Notes: a model not told the origin generated them from the sequence alone. A DNA stretch of 64,000 bases from Pyrrhosoma nymphula (GCA_963573305.1 OY754331.1:13054868-13118867); one strand, 5' to 3'. Shown: positions 1 through 12,604, numbered from the stretch's first letter. Translations and numbers: made by a program.

Positions 1-844
1 GGGAAAATATGACGACTACACTACTTCCAAGTTAATTCTGAAATCTGTCTGATAACTTTATATACTCTGCTGCTATATTGTGCTTGATTAAGCTCAGATG
101 AGTTATTCAAAAGCCAAAAAACGGGCACATGTTTTCTTCATTTATAATGTGCGTTAATCTTCGCGGTGGGGTTATAATGCACTCTAAACTTTCTTTTTAA
201 GAGAGTATTCATTTAAGAAGGGATCACACGGTCACAAATTTGCTTGGATCATAGGAGCATATTGAGCTCTCCTATCTCTATAACTGCCCTCAGTTAAAGC
301 CACCAGAGGGATGCGTAGTAAGGGTTGAATTTTCACCAGACTTACTCAACGTTACGTGATTTAAAGGGATTTATAATAATATAGTATGCTAAGTGGACCA
401 AGTTAGTGATCTGTTCTTCCAATAGTGGTCAGCGTAATGAGAAGATGATAAAGTATCATAAATGGAACAAACAACTCCTACTGTTGGAAAACCTTTACAT
501 TAGATCATGAGGTTGAGATTTTTGATCCATTATTAGTAAAGGGTGAAGTAAGAACGGAAATTATTCCATTCGGCAGCATAAATCAATTATCACATGGTCA
601 TTATAAAATATATTCCGTCATATTTCGGAGTTATTAATTTTTTTGAAGTTTCCAGAAAATAATTAGGCCAAACCCTTTCTGTCAAGGTTTTAACTATCCT
701 CAGCCTATGGACATTGGTTCTCAGTAAAGTTCTTTGGATGGACTAGTGCCAATAAAAAGTTTGCCTCTTAATAACTCCAAGAATTGCGGAGAACATAATG
801 AAGAAATAACGCCTGCAATTTTTCACATAAGTATAATTCATTCT
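1..844. other. AT-rich DNA without recognised feature
   Basis: No protein motif, RNA gene or clear repeat was recognised on either strand. Confidence 0.5.
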
Positions 845-918
845 GACCCGGGTTACAATGTTTATACATCATCTCCAGGTTCACCTGAAGATGATATATC
901 AGCATTGAAATCCGGGTC
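845..918. repeat. Short palindrome of two degenerate hammerhead-like motifs
   Basis: A 74-bp imperfect palindrome runs from GACCCGGG (845-852) to CCGGGTC (912-918), with its centre near the ACCT at 892-895. Each arm, read outward, follows the order of the motif found intact near 12.97 kb: CTGAAGA or CTGGAGA, then T, a stem-loop, GAAA or GTAA, then a CCCGGG-like hexamer and TC. Stem II is weak in the plus-strand arm, and the minus-strand arm has GTAA in place of GAAA. It is probably a relic of a fold-back element that has lost its spacer. No coding sequence is associated. Confidence 0.5.
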
Positions 919-1080
919 GGACGTAAATTTTATTTTTTGGAAAAAAATCGTGCGTTATTTCTTCATTATGCAGAAATTCCACTCTCTCTTGAATCTTCGG
1001 AATTTACAAATTGTGGAGAATGTTTCAATTTGGTACTCAGAAATTTCTATTAACGATACCGTTTATTAGCACCATCGGCA

Positions 1081-1440
1081 TTCTAAATAAGTAATATCTC
1101 TTCAAGCCCGTTCATTTGAGCAACTCGGCGCTAAATTGTGTACCAACCCCATTCACTGGTGTTAACCATTTATCGGGTCACGGCCTTATCACGTGCTGCA
1201 TTTCGACCAGAGCCATATAACGCTCCACGGCTTGCCATAATGGAGTAGCCGCCGTGATCGCGCGAGCCAATGCCGTGCTTTCTCGACGCACGCTCTTTCG
1301 CGCTCAATCCGGGTTATTGACTCCAGAAACGTTCGTAATTTCGAGCGACAAGTGAGCCGCTAAAGAGGAGTTAACTGCAAACGTGGCGATTACAAGTCAC
1401 TTCCTCTCCATGACGACGGAAAGGTGCGGAGAGACCATTG
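1081..1440. other. Locally CpG-enriched segment, function unknown
   Basis: Compared with the AT-rich flanks, this stretch is visibly richer in CG dinucleotides, for example around 1240-1330. No conserved reading frame, RNA or repeat was recognised. It could be an old mobile-element piece, an exon or a regulatory segment; the sequence alone does not decide. Confidence 0.25.
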
Positions 1441-3085
1441 GAAAATGTAAATATTCACTTGTTTTGTAGAAAAATATAAAATTATGTGAGATATCTAGTT
1501 CTGCTGGTAGCTGAAACTTTTCCTAAAATAATTTTTGATTTTTTTTAACCTACACAAAAATAAAAAGGCGTCATTTTGAAACCATTTAGTAGAAATCAAA
1601 TACTTAATTTCAGTTAGGGAAATTAAGGAAATTGAATTTTGAATTGAAAAAAAATGATAAATTTTGACCCTTATCAGACGAAATTTTTCGGGGGTTAAAA
1701 ATAAATTTTTGCCTCATGAATTGTCAATGACCATTTAAATTTGAGTTTAATGAGCAATAAATGCAATGAATTTTATCAAATTAAAAAAAAATAAATGCAT
1801 TTTTCGGTTTGTGGACGCATAACAGAAGTGAAATTTCTGTACTACATTGAACTACAATTGCCTCTCATTAGTATTCACTCCAATATTGTTTCTTCAATTA
1901 ATTTCACATTAAGTTATAGCAACTGTAGCATAACAGCTTGAGCCATTGTTGTCAAAATCGAGGGAGACGAAAAGGTACGCCATATTGGGAGTGTGTAGCA
2001 CGAATTCGTATCGAATACACAATAATGAGTGGAGAAACACAGTTCAGCCAATAGGGCAAGCAGAGAAATAATAGCGAAGCACCAACACCTAGTAACGGGG
2101 GAGATTTTTCAAGAAGGGAGTTAAGACGGGAGAGCGTTTGGGAATAACGCACGCGGTCAAGATGGATTCCGGGGGGAAGTTAAAACCAAAGTATGAGGAG
2201 TGAGATGTGGTAATGGAGATCACAACCTATTCTGATTAAGTTGGGAGCATAATGAAATACGGGGGAGGATCGCGCATCAGAGCAACCATCCTGCGTTGTT
2301 TTTTATTTTGTGAGAGGAGAAAGGAGTGACCAAGGAGGAGCGTGGCAAGGAATCGCCTTACGTACCTGTGCGTCATATGAGCGGCCTAATGTATGTACAT
2401 ATTTTATGTTTCTCTGTATAAAAAGTGAGCAGTGAAAATAAGTGAGTGCATTGTAAATATGTGAAAGGTGATGGCTCAAGTGTGCATAAGGGTGCTATGG
2501 CCTTTTTAAGTGAGCCCAGGAGACAGAAGATAAGTAGGGGAAAAGTTATTGATTAAATGCCATTCAGTGATTCCACCCGAAGGTTGGTTTGGATAGTTGA
2601 GGGTAGAGTTCAACCCGGACTAAGCCACAGGCGTGTGAATTTCACACATTCAGGGTAAGGGGGCCAGTTCCTTTCCCTGGGCCACGTCACACTCCGAGAA
2701 TTTTTGTTAGCCCGTAAATGTTAATTAATGGATAAAATGTACCATCTTATAAATTTGTGCACTCGTATTAGTATGTATATTTAAGTCTCATGCTCTACCG
2801 ACTGGAAAATAAATATTTATCAACAAATGAATATTACACAACCACAGAAATAAAAATAATAATTAATTTGAAAAACACTGCATCCGGCCAGAACCTACGG
2901 GCAAAGCAAATATTTTGGATAAAAATTAACTTTGAAACAATTAAACTTATATATGCTCATAAAACCGATCTTATATCTGTTTCTTAAATTATTCTTAGAC
3001 CTTGTACGTCGTCTTAGTTTTAAACAATATGAGTTTTAGAGGCCCATAATGGTCGTAGATATAGTTCTTATCATGAAAGAGAGGG
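1441..3085. other. Unassigned AT-rich DNA with one small palindrome
   Basis: No coding or RNA feature was recognised. The only structured item is a perfect 7-bp inverted repeat around a single T at 2633-2647 (GTGTGAA-T-TTCACAC), which may be chance. Confidence 0.4.
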
Positions 3086-3622
3086 AAAAAATGTATAAAA
3101 ACACTTTTTTTAAACTGGTTTTATTTCAAAATGGACTAAAAAGTAGAAAATAAATTTTAGAATGAAATTTACAAATGTATTAAAGTTGAAAGAGAAAATG
3201 AATATTTGTTTACTTTATATGTGCAATTCGTTAATGATTATGAGACAAGAACGTATAAGCGTACGTCTTAATTATTCATCTAGTTGATCATAATGGTTAT
3301 AAGACCAGGGTGTAAAGTAACTTAATAAGTTGAATTTTAGCACCCTGGTCTTATAATCATGATGATCAACTAGATGATCAATTAGACGTACGATTATACC
3401 TACGTTCTTGTCTCATAATCATCAACAAATTGCACATATAAAGTAAACAAATATTCATTTTGACTTTCAACATTAATACATTTTTGAATTTGAAATGGAA
3501 GGTCTCTTAACTTTGTAAATTTCATTCTAAAATTTATTTTCTACTTTTCAGTGCATTTTTATTATTTAATTTTTAGAGAATTTTGAAAAAAGACCAGTTT
3601 AAAAAAAAGTGTTTTTATATAT
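3086..3622. repeat. Fold-back element with long inverted arms
   Basis: The left arm (about 3086-3312) and the right arm (about 3341-3622) are reverse complements over most of their length. At the centre, GACCAGGGTG (3303-3312) faces CACCCTGGTC (3341-3350) across a 28-base spacer. At the outer edge, AAAAACACTTTTTTTAAACTG faces its complement near 3595-3620. The right arm carries extra sequence, and the phrase ATTTTCTACTTTTCAG occurs both at about 3537 and just outside the arm at about 3630. No coding sequence is present. It is best read as a non-autonomous hairpin or fold-back transposon, or as an inverted duplication of another element. Confidence 0.75.
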
Positions 3623-3695
3623 GTATTTTTATTTTCTACTTTTCAGTCTTCACACTTTTATTAATTTAACAAATAAAGTAAAATTTCTAACAGTT

Positions 3696-4140
3696 CCATG
3701 GGAAGGGGTTCAAAAATTGGGTATTTGATATGCGATTAAACTCACGAAGCAAGTTGAAAATTCATCTTCATATTAACTGTACAACGGTTCATTGAAATTT
3801 AAATTATTAGAATTTCTTCTCAATATAAATGCTAAAATGATGGTAGCAATGAATATCAACAGCGCTGAAGGCGAGTAGACAATGTAATGCGGATTGCGTA
3901 ATGTTAGTATGACGAAATCTAAAATTGAAACCATTTAATTTTAGTAGATTAAATTGATAATTATTGAATATAATGATTTATTAATGTACTGTAATCGAGA
4001 TTAAACATGTATGCAATATTTGGGAAAGGTTAAACAACGGGAAATGGTTCAAATATTTGGTAATAGATACGCGATTAAACTCACGAAGCAAGTTAATATA
4101 AGACCAGTAATTAGTAGATTAACTCGGTAATTAGTGAATA
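3696..4140 (+). repeat. Tandem copies of a roughly 170-250 bp repeat beside the Helitron
   Basis: The phrase ATACGCGATTAAACTCACG, with small changes, occurs near 3730 and 4068. A second phrase, GTAGATTAA followed by GATAATTA-like sequence and GAATA, occurs near 3944 and again at 4114-4140, marking a unit of about 170 bp. The last unit stops exactly where the Helitron terminus begins at 4141. A further copy lies on the other side of the Helitron at about 6454-6592. The repeat is non-coding and its family was not recognised. Confidence 0.6.
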
Positions 4141-4152
4141 CTAGCTGAACCC

Positions 4153-4170
4153 GGCAGACTTTGTCCTGCC
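4153..4170 (-). other. Helitron 3' subterminal hairpin
   Basis: On the minus strand GGCAG pairs with CTGCC and an inner AC pairs with GT, with one bulged G and a three-base loop. It sits eight bases before the terminal CTAG at 4141-4144, the expected placement of the termination hairpin in rolling-circle Helitrons. Confidence 0.6.
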
Positions 4171-5244
4171 AGTGTATATTTATTTCATCTTTATACAGAG
4201 TCTTCGAATACGTTGTTCGTGATTTAATTTGTCAATTACTCGAGAAATAATTATTATCGAGGCATCAATATGAAATGAATGGGTGATTGAGCAGCACCTG
4301 CCCGAGATTTGATGTCAGTGTTGATGTTGAAGTCACTTCAGCATGTCAGCCAGCATCTTTACAGAAAATTCAACAAATGTTGGCCTATCCGTTGGTTTGA
4401 TTTCATGCCTCAGTTGAATATTGTAAGCATGCAATTTGAGACTTCATATATAATTTTGAATAGTTATTTTAGCAATGCCAAGTTCCAAACTGCGTCGAGA
4501 AATGGACATCTTAGGACTTCGTATACATGAATTTCTCAATCGCTCAACATTCTCTTCCGACGCGACGTGGGTGGATTCTATATAAATCTAGCGAAAATGC
4601 CAGACTTCGCTAGTAGTAGTAGTATTTTAAAGCCGGCGACCGACAACTAAGGTCATTTGCGCCAAGGGAAACTGTACAGAGAAGGATGGATGGACACCTG
4701 GCATTAGCCTACTCTTGCGAAGGGCGCCAAGGGGTCCAAAGTTTGTCTCATCCGACAGACGATGTACTGTACTTGAAATGCCCCCAGCTTCGCTCGAGGT
4801 CATTTCAATATATATACACTTGACGTGGATAGTTACTCAATCAGCATAATAATAACAGTTATGCATAGTTATTTATCATGAGTAAATGTTTAAATTGAAG
4901 TTTTTCTTCAATTTCAATGTCATATTTTTAAATTTCCCATGTTGCAAATTGACATATATTTTTAATAGCTCTACCTGTCCACGCGTTCCGGTGGCACAGT
5001 CTGATTAAATGGAAAATAAAGAAAAGGGAAATCACTCGTTTTTAATATGCTAACAATAAGATAGATATAAATATAAAAAAGTCAGAATTTAATGTCAACC
5101 AAATGACTTATTTTCTCCCATTAAATTTGAAATCACGCAAATCTCAAGGTGTTATATGTGCATTTCGATTTCGATTGCTAGATCGATGATTAAGAAAAGA
5201 AATGCCTTGGTCCTATTTCTTTGCTGTGGCATCAATATTTTTTG

Positions 5245-5870
5245 CTAATGTAACGCTGTGTGATACACGACATTTTTTGTTTTGTTGTTTGGCGCGTAAA
5301 CAAAGCTGATGATTTTCCGACACGGGAACAGGTGACATACAATTGACCATGCGAGAAGCATGGATTTTCAAGGTTAATGCCGCAAACACTCAATGACTGC
5401 CCTTGCGATTTGTTTATTGTCATTGCGAATGCAAGCCGCACTGGAAACTGCAAGCGTTTGAAGTCGAATGGCATGTTGGTTAGAGTTATTGGGATGCGTG
5501 GTATCAAAATGTCTTCTCCTTTGTACTTTCCTTTAAGAATTGTTACTTCGATGATGTTGTTAGACAATTTTTTTTCACCGCAAGCCGGTTGCCATTACAA
5601 AGACGTGGTTGGTTGATATTCCGCAACATTATGATCACCGATCTGACTTTTAATTGGAGATTGTGAGGTGGCAATCCGGGCAATTCCAGTGAGTTTAAAA
5701 CTTCAGTTGGATAGTTGACGACATCATCTTGGGTAGTAACGGAATCCACCGATGTGTACGTCATCAATTCGCCAGGAATTTTGCTTTGAATCTTGAAATT
5801 CAATTCGTTTACAGCAATGTTTTTCGCAGCCAATATAGCACGTTCGCTCAACCAAACATGATTGTTATAT
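5245..5870 (-). pseudogene. Helitron Pif1-like helicase C-terminal fragment, two frameshifts
   Basis: The translation carries C-terminal hallmarks of Helitron Pif1/RecD-type helicases. In order these are WLSERAILAAKN, a stretch ending in VVNYPTEVLNSL and LPPHNLQLK, LCNGNRLAVKK, then FKRLQFPVRLAFAMTINKSQ, GQSL and SHGQLYVTCSRVGK. The TINKSQGQS and YVTCSR segments correspond to late superfamily 1 helicase motifs. The first frame (from 5851) runs into a run of eight A residues near 5565, where the reading frame changes. A second shift follows SALF near 5300, after which YAPNNKTKNVVYH reads to a stop at 5245. Nothing recognisable lies upstream of about 5870, so the Rep nuclease, Walker A motif and most of the helicase are gone. 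In a complete element this protein unwinds DNA for rolling-circle transposition. This copy is not functional. Confidence 0.85.
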
Positions 5871-6453
5871 TATTGTCATTCGTCTTTCGTCTTTATTGGG
5901 GCCATTTCAATGCGATTAAGGGTCCCGTGCACTTTTTGAAATCTCCAAATTCTTGGTTGCTACAACAATAATAAAAGAATCATTATTTATAGCCCTCTAG
6001 CATGAAATGTGGTGTTTGTTTACATCAGAAATGGATCGGAGACAACAATGAAAGACCCATTTAAAGAGCTACATAAATCGTTTAAATTGCGTAATTAATC
6101 GTTAACTGGATGATTTATCATAAAAACATCGAAAGAATAAGATAGTTCAGAGTTTCGACATTCCGATGAAGGAAAAATAAAAGCGATCGGTACGAATTCA
6201 AGTATTTTAATGAACGAAATATGAAAGCACTGCACCGTGAAAAATGTAAAACTCCGTGTAATCTTATGAGAAAAATTGTAAATGTAAGTTAAAATTCATG
6301 TATTATTCCTACACTATATATTATAACTCGTTTACCGTCCCGGAACGGGGATGAACAAATTGTGAAGATTTTAGCGAAATCGGTCCAGCCATTATCCAAG
6401 TTAACCGCTTACCAACAAAATGCGCAATCTATTTTTATTTATAAGATAATGAT

Positions 6454-6592
6454 TGATTCATGTACTATCATCAAGATTAAACATGTGTGCAAAATGTTGT
6501 TAATATATAACAACGGAAATGGGTTCAAAAATAGGGTAATATATATGCGATAAAACTCACGAAACAAGTTAACATAAGACCAGTAAAAACAC
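6454..6592 (+). repeat. Second copy of the repeat that flanks the Helitron
   Basis: This segment matches about 3975-4110 in order: a phrase like ATGTACTATCATCAAGATTAAACATGTG, an AACGGAAATGG phrase, then CTCACGAAACAAGTTAACATAAGACCAGTAA. Together the two copies form direct repeats outside the Helitron ends. Confidence 0.6.
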
Positions 6593-9500
6593 AAAAATTA
6601 GACACTAAAAATTAATTCGCAATTTGTTGACTCCTACTTAAAAACAAGACGCAATGAATAAAAAAAACTTTTTAGGCATATTTAAAATATGAAAAAATAT
6701 ACACTTGCATCGGCAAGACTTAAACATAATGATTGAAAGAAAACTGATATGCAAGGAAATTTTTCGTTTGTCCCATTTCTCTATTGAAAAACATAATTAT
6801 GTCTATGCTTGAAATATGGAGAATTTCTCAATATTTTAAATTTTTAATGGTCTAATTGGGTGATTAGGAACATTTTCTGAAAATTTCAGCCGTCCGGCTT
6901 GATAAAAAAATGCCAGGGCATTTGTATCAAAGAGTTCTGACGTCATCTGACGTTTTTCCGTGTCATGTCACGTTTCGCTCATGAGATGGTTTTACTCCTC
7001 ATCAAGCGAACGTGTTTACAGAGGGCGCTATTATGGTCGTAAAATACATAATGACAGTGAAGAAGTGCCGCTTCAAAAAGAATACTCATGCATTCTCAAA
7101 AAACAGATTTCGTCCAGGTTTGATAGAGCTACCGTTAAGAATCACTGATAAAGTGTGCGTCCAAAACTTGTTCCTATCAAAATTTACTTTTTATAATAAT
7201 AATTTGTTATATATTATTTATACAAAAAAACTTGAAAAAAAAACTTGTATGATAATACTAGTAATTATATAATAATAATACTAGTCTTATATAATACTAT
7301 GTCTTATATAATGATACTAGTTATGTATCTGTTCCAAGCACCAAAGCTCATGGCAGAGCCGTCTTTAGTTAGTGACATCTGCTAGAATACTAAAAGCGGA
7401 AAATATTGAATTAAATCCACTGAATAAAGACAAATATATGAATTGTCGTAGTTACACTAACTTTAATAGGGTATAGTATGATGCATGTTGGTGACTACTC
7501 ACCCCCTGCCACACACATTTGAGTTACCTTGCAGAACATTTTGTAGATGTAGATAAAATAACCACTAGCGAAAGTGTTCTTTAGGGGGCCGGGTGGAGGG
7601 TCGGTATTGCTAAAGAAATTTTACTCCAAAAGTGAAAATAATTTTTATTTATGTGTCAGTAGATCTATAACGCCAGGACTCGGTCCAATGGGAAATCAGA
7701 TGACAGCTATTTTCCTCATACTGAAGAACCAAGGTATATATGTAATAATCCTCAGTGTTTTCAGCTTCTGTAACTTACTTCTCGTGATCATGGTAAGGAG
7801 GCGGTCACGTGCTGCTCTCAAAGGTCTTTCAACCGCCGCAAGGAACGGCTGTCATCGCGAAGTGCGCCAGCAACTTTGTCGCCGCGGTATCTGATAAGCT
7901 CAGCTCTGTAGGGACGGTGGGGGCATGGGCTGATAGAAATTAGTCATGAACGAGATGGGAAGGAGGTTGAAGTTTGGAAACTTTGAGGGCGAAAGGGTTG
8001 GGTATCCCTGCCGGAAAGGATGTAAGGCGGTCCAAGCAGGGAAAGATATTAATGGGTCTGGTCGTTTCGGTGTTTTTTAATGTTGAAGAAGCTGTTAGAC
8101 TTTTGGGTTACACATGAATGTTTCAATTTAATGCGTAATTTAGATCTAATAATAATGAAAAATTATCTAATTATATGACTCTCGTTTAATGCTGTTTGTA
8201 GTTTTTAGAAATCGGAACTCGTAGTAAGTCATGCATATAAAAATGTGGAGGACATGTTTTGCCGAAGAATGGTACGTGTAGAATTGAAATTGATACTTGA
8301 GAGTGTTAGTCACATTTGTGACTTTTACATGTTGACTATCACATAGTGAATGGTGAATGAACGTGATAAAATCATCAATATCATTGTGAAATGAATAAGA
8401 GTAAATAATTGCCTTTAAGATTGAAAATTCAATATTTTTCATTCTTGGATATACATAATATGCAAGTTACTCATTAAACTGAGATGAAAGACTTGAAATG
8501 TTATCCGTATAAACTCAGTGCTAACCCATTTTCAAATGAACCACTTTGCCTTTTTCCAAATGACTTAATTCAAATATAGCCTCTTATTATAAACCTAAAA
8601 TTGATGCAAACCAGTGTTTATACTTCGAGATGCAAGTAGAATTTATCGCTAACGATACATGGGTGATTGGACAATTACCGTAATAAATGTACAGATTTAT
8701 CTAAAGGATACGCTCTCGTAAAAAGTGTTCATTTAACTAAGTTTAGGCAGAACATAGCTGCATTATAATAGGGTGCAGATACATAAATAATCTATCAAAT
8801 AAAATGTTGTCTGTTGTTATAACTCTGGTTGATATAAATATATGAGGTTGAGTATAAGATTGAACACCACGGAAGCGTTAAAAAAATAACTTTTCCCTCA
8901 TGATGTGGCAAAAGCTATGTGATATAGAGTGAGATACTGTTCCCCGAGGTGGAAATAGTCGAGGGTCGTTATTGCACGTTTACAATACCTCGCAATAAAG
9001 CGTTTGCATAAAAAGTAGGTGTTTTTAGAGCCCATAACGCCCGATGACGAACCATTGCTGCAGCCAAATGACCTTTCGTCGCACGCTCTATTAATGCAAG
9101 GGCTCCAAACAGTATTATGACCACGGTGCAAAACGTCCCGCCATAAAATGTGCAACAAAAAGCCCTGTCCATTTTCCAAAATTGGAATCATTAGTATTGC
9201 TAGCGCTCCTCCATTTAAGTATTCAATTCCACAGGGATGCAGGAACAGCCAAGCTATCACTGTTTAGCGCACGGAGTGCGGGCATCACATTGAGCTCTAT
9301 AAAGCGAAATATCTCAGGGAGCCGAAACACCGAGCGTAGTTTCAATTTCGAGAGATATGCATCTGATGTTTCATCCGGCTAATCTAGCTTCACTCCTGCG
9401 TTTCGATGGCGTATATTAGTGGTAATCTAACGAAGATCAATAACATTCACAGAATCACCTACGAGAAAGGAATGAACGATGCTGACCTACCTGAGATGAA

Positions 9501-12500
9501 TTTAGATAATCACACACTATATATACACACATTTTATAATGTACGTACTTTCAGTCCAAAGACACTTACCAGCATTCCTTGCTGAGTCACTATTTTCCGT
9601 GTTGCTATGGAATCTGAGGCTCTGTATATTTCGCAAGGATAAAATAAAAATGAATTTAACGAATATTATTCATGGATTCAAGGCCATTAGTAAAATTTTT
9701 ATTTATTTTTGGCTTCATTAAGAGCTTGGACCACTACTAATTTTTGTTTTAAGAGTTAAATACGCTAATAATGGATAAGAAATATAGCATTATGATAACT
9801 ACGATGACCTCAGTAATATTTTTTTGCGGTACAATAGAAGGGCAGAAGAAGAAATTTTAGTCTTTGGTACGTAGCAGTGACTTACGCAGGTTCTTAAAAG
9901 AACAATCTCCGTGTAGCAGAGGAAATTAGCTCCGTTTTATAACGATGAAACTACTCAAAGACGGATGGGTTCATATTTTACATAGAGCGAATTTTATTCC
10001 ACGTAAATCTATTATCCTACAACACTGTTGGACCAAAGGCGTGATTTCTCAGCAGAGGTAAGGTCCTTGAAAAATATTTAACTTAAACATTTCCATCGCA
10101 ATTACTTCGTGAACATTAAAATTGATCAAAGCGTCTTATTCACATCAATTTCTTGCTGTCATCTATATTATTGCTGTTTGCATTACTTATTTTTCTGTTA
10201 AATGATCATAAAATTATTTTGTCGTATTTCTTATTTTATTAGGAATTTGAAATGCTCTAACATTTTTATAAAATGTGGAGTAGTAAATTTAAAAAAAGTA
10301 ATTAAAATTACTACGATGTAAATAATATTTCAAAGCTAATACTGAATTTAGTTAACAATGCCGCTTTCCTTGCGTCCTCATGTTTAAGTTGTTTGGATTC
10401 TAGAATAGGTGTTATTTTCAAATAACCAAATAAATGTTGAAAAGGCGAAGAGTATGTCAAATTTTGTTAAACCTTTCATTGAGAGGTCTGAATATTCATG
10501 AGATCTATAGTTCTTTTTCTACTTTAGGGGAACTACTTTGGCTTCCTGCACCGCTAATAAGTACCCATTTGCCATCACCATAGACGAAAGAATTAGTATT
10601 TAAGCAGCAGTTTCAACGATAAAAAGTGACTTGAAGGCCAAAGCGCAAATAATTCAACAGAACGTTTTGGTTTTGTCCTCTCTTATCATCTCGTAGAAAG
10701 GAAATGAAGTACCGAGCCGAATCCTGCTCCATATGTTGTATTATTGTCGAGTAAGCAGAACGGATGTCACAATGAGAAATATAAGATTTAGGGAGTAAAA
10801 ACCGTCTAGGAGGGAGTGCGATAGTTCTTTTTCTTTTAAGGTCATCAACCCAAAGGTTGTTGGCGGTAGTTTCCATTTCAGTCTTGTGCAACTCTTTTCA
10901 ACTGCACATAAGTGAAACTGACATATAATTCAAGATATTCATTGCGAGAAGTGACCAAGGTGAAAATTTTTAAACGTTTACTGGCGGGTTATTTGCGAAA
11001 ATAAACTATGAACAGCAGAAAAAATAATAAGTTATCAGATGTGGTCTCTTTCGTTTGTTACTACCACATATTCCATTTTCCGTGTCTGCTGAAAGTATGG
11101 CGAAACGAGGATGGCGAAGAATTGACGAAACCGCTCCCAAAAACGACCATGGGGGACTCTTTTTGATTCTGGCGGCACCTAATATGCTCAAGAGAAAATG
11201 CAGAGAGAAAAATTAACGGTAGAGAAAAAGGAGTAAGAGGGAGATACATGCACAAATCAGTTTATGCATGAGCGAAATCCACTTAGGGGAGTTGTATGAG
11301 CCATTTCTCCCCCTCATACCCACCTTCAACTCATCCCCCCGTCACCAATGAATTTCCCACCATCTGTTTCCCTCCATTTCATCTCTCTTTCTGCCTCTTC
11401 ACCTCGCCCCTCGTCTCCCTTGCCTCGCACACTGCCGCATGAATCACTCCCTGCGTGAGAAGCGCTCTTAATAACTCCGTGGTTCACATGAGAGGTGGGA
11501 AGCAAAATCCTTACCGCGTATTCGCGCTTTCGACGGGGCGGAAGACGAGGAGGGTGGGGTTGGCAATCATTCGGGGGCGAGGGAGCAAATTGAGGGGATG
11601 GATCGAGTAGATTGACGGCGATAATAGAAGGAAAATGGAGTCTCAAAGTTAAGACTCGGATAAATATAACTGTTTCAGGCTGTATATGGTGGAAGTTCTT
11701 GATATTCATAATGAATAAAAACACTTGGTAATCTTCCACAGATTTATTTCTTTGGCCCGACGGGTTTCACCAAACTGTGGAATGATCATGTGCAAAGACT
11801 TGGGTTTGGGCTCTGAGAGCGACAAAGCCATCGTGATTCAAATGAATGTGTCTGTATTAGCGGGTGATTGCGTCCATCGACTTTTCCTCGCCGTCGTTTA
11901 CCGTCGAGTTCCCAAAGTAACCGAATACTTCTTTCATCCACACCATCGCGAGATATGTGGAGTTGCCCGACTCATGCGACACTTAGATGGACGATGGGAA
12001 GAGTGTCCTATTCGGTCAGTATAGGTGGACATCTGAAGTTTTGTTAATCTCACTGCGTATTTTTAGACAAAAGGTTATGAAACAAAATCCTCCATTTGGT
12101 GTAGGTAGTCATTAATTGGAAAGTTCTTTCATCGGACGCAAAAATCAGCGCGGTAGCACATCGGAGTCGCGATATCTGTTGCGCGGAAATTTTCGCGGGC
12201 GCCCTAAATGGCCATCAGCCGACGCGCCGTGGGCTCCCATAATCCCTTCGCACATGCGCAGCACCAATTTAGATAAAGTTGTTCACCGAATTGAACGTGA
12301 CCGCATCTATTTACATGCTGCTGTTTTTTTTCCCGAAGTTATAGCTTCGGGATGGATCGCCCTGCAGAGGTTACCTACATCACCGTTCCGACCCCATTGT
12401 TAGACTGATTTTGATGGCGTATTCACGTAAAAGATTTAATTTACATTTTCACGATAGCTTAAGGAATGTGTGAGCTTCATTTTAGGCAACAGAAAACAAT

Positions 12501-12574
12501 AATGATTACATATAGATTAATTGCATAGGCATTGGTGGTTAATGTGTTTGTTTGATGAATTTCTCTATCGTGCC
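6593..12574. other. Long stretch without a recognised gene
   Basis: No conserved protein domain, rRNA or tRNA was found. Parts worth naming: 7193-7325 is AT-rich with several repeats of ATACTAG/TATATAATA-type units. 11315-11420 is C/T-rich. 11800-12390 is richer in CpG than its surroundings but shows no family signature. A minus-strand frame at 8969-9172 encodes a hydrophobic 67-residue peptide that I could not assign. Confidence 0.4.
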
Positions 12575-12604
12575 CTGATGACGGAAGTTATTAAATTCCA
12601 AAAA
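12575..12604 (+). ncRNA. Degenerate hammerhead-like motif
   Basis: CTGATGA (12575-12581), one extra C, then GGAA pairing with TTCC (12596-12599) around a nine-base loop, followed by AAAA where GAAA would be expected. It lies just outside the fold-back element that starts near 12640. The G-to-A change in the GAAA box would abolish a hammerhead core, so this is a relic at best. Confidence 0.35.

Larger units (their letters stand above)
4141..6452 (-). mobile_element. Helitron, decayed, 2.3 kb
   Basis: Read on the minus strand, the element ends at 4141 with CTAG preceded by a short hairpin (4153-4170), and the next base is T. This is the Helitron signature: a subterminal hairpin, a CTRR end, and insertion between A and T. 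A Pif1-like helicase tail on the same strand (5245-5870) supports the assignment. The 5' end is tentatively placed at 6452, where the minus strand reads A then TC, but TC is weak evidence. The plus-strand beginning (AGCTGAACCCGGCAGAC) resembles terminal sequence I associate with Helitron-like repeats in insects; that is memory, not a search. Most of the Rep/helicase protein is missing, so the element is non-autonomous or decayed. A (TAG)n run and a CG-rich block at 4610-4810 may be a nested insertion. Confidence 0.65.

Noticed and set aside
6115..6180. GTTTCGACATTCCGATGAAGG as another hammerhead-like motif
   Set aside because: The minus strand has GTCGAAAC but no CTGANGA at the required distance and no stem II.
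8969..9172. Minus-strand 67-residue peptide with a hydrophobic segment
   Set aside because: Could be a membrane-protein exon, but no family was recognised, the frame is short and a stop lies six codons upstream of the Met.
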